A stretch of DNA of 64,000 nucleotides, from positions 7,564,001 to 7,628,000 of the forward strand of contig NC_057789.1 of the NCBI RefSeq assembly GCF_014905175.1, given 5' to 3'. Below, one piece after another: positions 61,902-64,000 of the stretch. A program made the position numbers and the translations under genes. The notes below the pieces were generated by a model. It was not told the origin of the DNA. It was given only the letters and a program-made list of their open reading frames with translations, and searched no databases. Origin of the DNA: Aphidius gifuensis (taxonomy: Eukaryota; Arthropoda; Insecta; Hymenoptera; Braconidae). Position 1 is the stretch's first letter, and the number at the start of each line of letters is the position of its first letter.

Positions 61902-63351
61902 ATGAAAACATTCATTGGCATAATTATTTGCTCAAGCATCCTGTTCATCTCTGGTAAATTATTTTAATTTTTTTATTTTTCCACGTGCTATTAAAATTTT
62001 GCTTTTTTTTTCTTTATAAAAATCAGTCGTAATAATTAAGGCGTAGCATTTATTTTTTATTGTTGATCAATTTATTAATTTTTTTTTTTCTTTTTTTATA
62101 ATAATATAATTGAAAATCTGGTTAAATGTTCTAGCTTTTATGTGTAATTTTATTTTAAATATTTAAAACAAAATAGATTTATATATTTTTTTTATCTTGT
62201 TAATTTAAGCTGCTGTTGATCAAGACATCCAGGATGAATTTTCACCTCTGTTGGATGTTGACAATCCATCCATGTCATCCAATTTATCAACAGACTCATC
62301 ACCAACAGAAATATTCGTGGAAAATCCATTAATTTCTGAACGTGAAATTTCCGGAATATTTAAAAAAAAGTACACCAATTCTACGCATAAAGTTTCGGCT
62401 TTAACCGTAATAACAAATACATGGAAATATTTCAAGAATGGTGTCTTGGATCACCAAAAAAATGGAAACATCACTGAAAAAGTTGTACCAATTGACATTG
62501 ACAGAACACCCAGCTTGTTGCCACAACAACCAAATAAAATATGGACACTTGCTGGATCACGGGGAGTCTCTATCACAGTTCAATTATCTGCTAAACTAAC
62601 TGGCACTAACCAATCAATTGATGTACAATAAAATTCGTTTTTATAAAAATTATTATATTTATTAAGCACGCATATATTTATATAAATATTAATTTTTTCA
62701 GGGTCTTGATTATATTTCTCCAAACCTTGAGTTACCAGGAGTGAATGAAACACACGTAACTGGTAATTGTGCTGAAAAAGTTAAAGCCATTAGAATTTCA
62801 TGGGCATCACATCGTCACTTAAAAAACAATTCAATTAAACTATTCTTCAAAAAACAAGATAACGATGCTAATATTTACTATTTACAAAATTTATATGTAT
62901 TTTTATATTCACAATATGTTATGGAATTCGGTAAAAAATTTATTATTTAACATGACTTTAATTTTATTTAATAATTATATAATAATAATTATTTTTTTTT
63001 ATATTTTTAGAAATGATTCCTGAACTAATTAACAACAATATCTCAGATTGCAATGGAGTTGATGAAACATGTAGTTATAGCATTGATGTTAAAGAAACTG
63101 ATAAAATAGGCGATCATGAACTCACAGTTCATTTAATTGTAGATGACATTGAGTTTCATATTACAGACACCAATGAATTTAGTAAGTTTAAAAAATATTT
63201 TTTTAATTTATATATTTAATAATATAAATATGTTTATTATGATTCATTATTTTAATTATTAATTTTAGATTATGCTCTACTTGGAATGCGTGTTGGATTT
63301 GTTCTGGTGATTTTGATTGGCCTCACAATTTACAAGCGCTTTTGTGAATAG
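61902..63351 (+). CDS. LAMP-like type I membrane glycoprotein C (single lumenal domain)
   Basis: Five exons (61902-61953, 62210-62622, 62702-62930, 63011-63181, 63269-63351) give 315 residues: signal peptide, one LAMP-type domain, a transmembrane helix (GMRVGFVLVILIGLTIY) and a very short tail KRFCE. Compared with A and B, domain 2 and most of the cytoplasmic tail are absent; a relic of the longer tail persists after the TAG (63,352-63,445), ending TTGAATGTAATTTGAATG. The WTLAGSRGVSITVQLS and THVTGNC motifs remain, but GDCDGEI has become GNCAEKV. An internal stop after an arginine-rich tail would still leave a membrane-anchored protein. Confidence 0.7.
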
Positions 63352-64000
63352 AACAGAAAATTAAAAAACAAAACAGAGAATTAAAAAACAAATTATCCGA
63401 ATTAAGGTCAAACGTAAAGAAAATTTCGACCTTGAATGTAATTTGAATGATTTTTTTTTTAGTTTTTCTTCTTTTTTTCTTTTTCTTATTCAAAATTTCA
63501 CGTAAAATATAAATAATTCAATTATTAAAATTGCAAAATAACTCAACAAAATATAAATAAAATATTAATGTATTCTTTTCAATTAATTAACAATATTTTG
63601 TTGAGTTATTTTGAGTTATTAATTACTAATTAATAATTAAAATGTTTATGTATTCTTTTTGTTTCTTTTTTTTTTATTATTAATGAATAATGATATTGAT
63701 AATTTTGTAATCAATGATCCAAAATGATTTTATGTTCATGCAAAAAAACTGACTACTGTTTGAACATGTTCTTTCTTTTTTATTAAATAACAATTGTTCA
63801 GTAGCATGAATTAAATCATTGCTTTTTTCATCATTTGTTGAACGATTAAAAAAATACTTTACTGATATATCATTGCCAATTGTTGATGAAAAATTAAACG
63901 TGTTTCTTTTATCAGTTGAACCTTTGTATGGTAAATAATTACATGGTGAAATCTCTTTTATAAAATCAATCAGACAAATTGAGTATTCAACATATTAAAT
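63352..64000. other. 3' flank of LAMP-like gene C
   Basis: The segment parallels the 3' flanks of genes A and B (TTTTTCTTATTCAAAATTTCA; GATCCAAAATGATTTTATGTT at 63,716-63,736, also at 57,425 and 60,669). No further gene starts before the window ends; the array may continue beyond it. Confidence 0.55.

Overview
This is a very AT-rich window of nuclear DNA from an animal. Genes are split by short GT-AG introns, and poly-A/T runs fill the intergenic space. The gene for crustacean cardioactive peptide (CCAP), an arthropod neuropeptide, places it in Arthropoda. A cysteine-form selenoprotein M, the base composition and the gene set fit a parasitoid-like hymenopteran (for example a braconid), but the exact taxon is inference. 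Exon models were built by hand; for every intact gene the summed coding length is a multiple of three.

Region 1 (1-32,900) is conserved housekeeping and signalling DNA. In order: an SKP2 F-box/LRR gene (-) diverging from a TMEM53/DUF829 gene (+); the RING/SH3 scaffold POSH (SH3RF) (-) diverging from the E3 ligase KCMF1 (+); ribose-5-phosphate isomerase (+); the CCAP prepropeptide (+); a secreted coiled-coil/MATH protein (-); an SLC35E3-type transporter (-); a decayed ZNT9-like fragment; the splicing factor PRP19 (-) diverging at about 250 bp from a selenoprotein M-like gene (+); and an RNF5/RNF185 ligase (-). Four separate ubiquitin-ligase related genes (SKP2, POSH, KCMF1, RNF185) plus the U-box protein PRP19 lie within 33 kb, probably by chance.

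Region 2 (33,000-45,800) holds a 57-residue COX14-like membrane protein (-) whose two introns are near copies of each other, an axonemal dynein intermediate chain DNAI4/WDR78 (+), INO80 subunit B (+), and a laccase-fold multicopper oxidase (+) that has lost its type-1 copper ligands and carries a complete MADF/BESS gene inside one intron.

Region 3 (46,000-64,000) is lineage-specific. It has an inverted-repeat element, an unrecognised secreted Ig-domain protein (-), a broken SERCA calcium-pump copy lacking the phosphorylated aspartate, another degenerate inverted-repeat element, and a tandem array of three LAMP-like genes (+). Two of these have two LAMP-type lumenal domains and one has a single domain. 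Their introns and upstream DNA are nearly identical between copies while the N-terminal lumenal exons differ strongly. This array is the best candidate in the window for an undescribed, rapidly evolving system.
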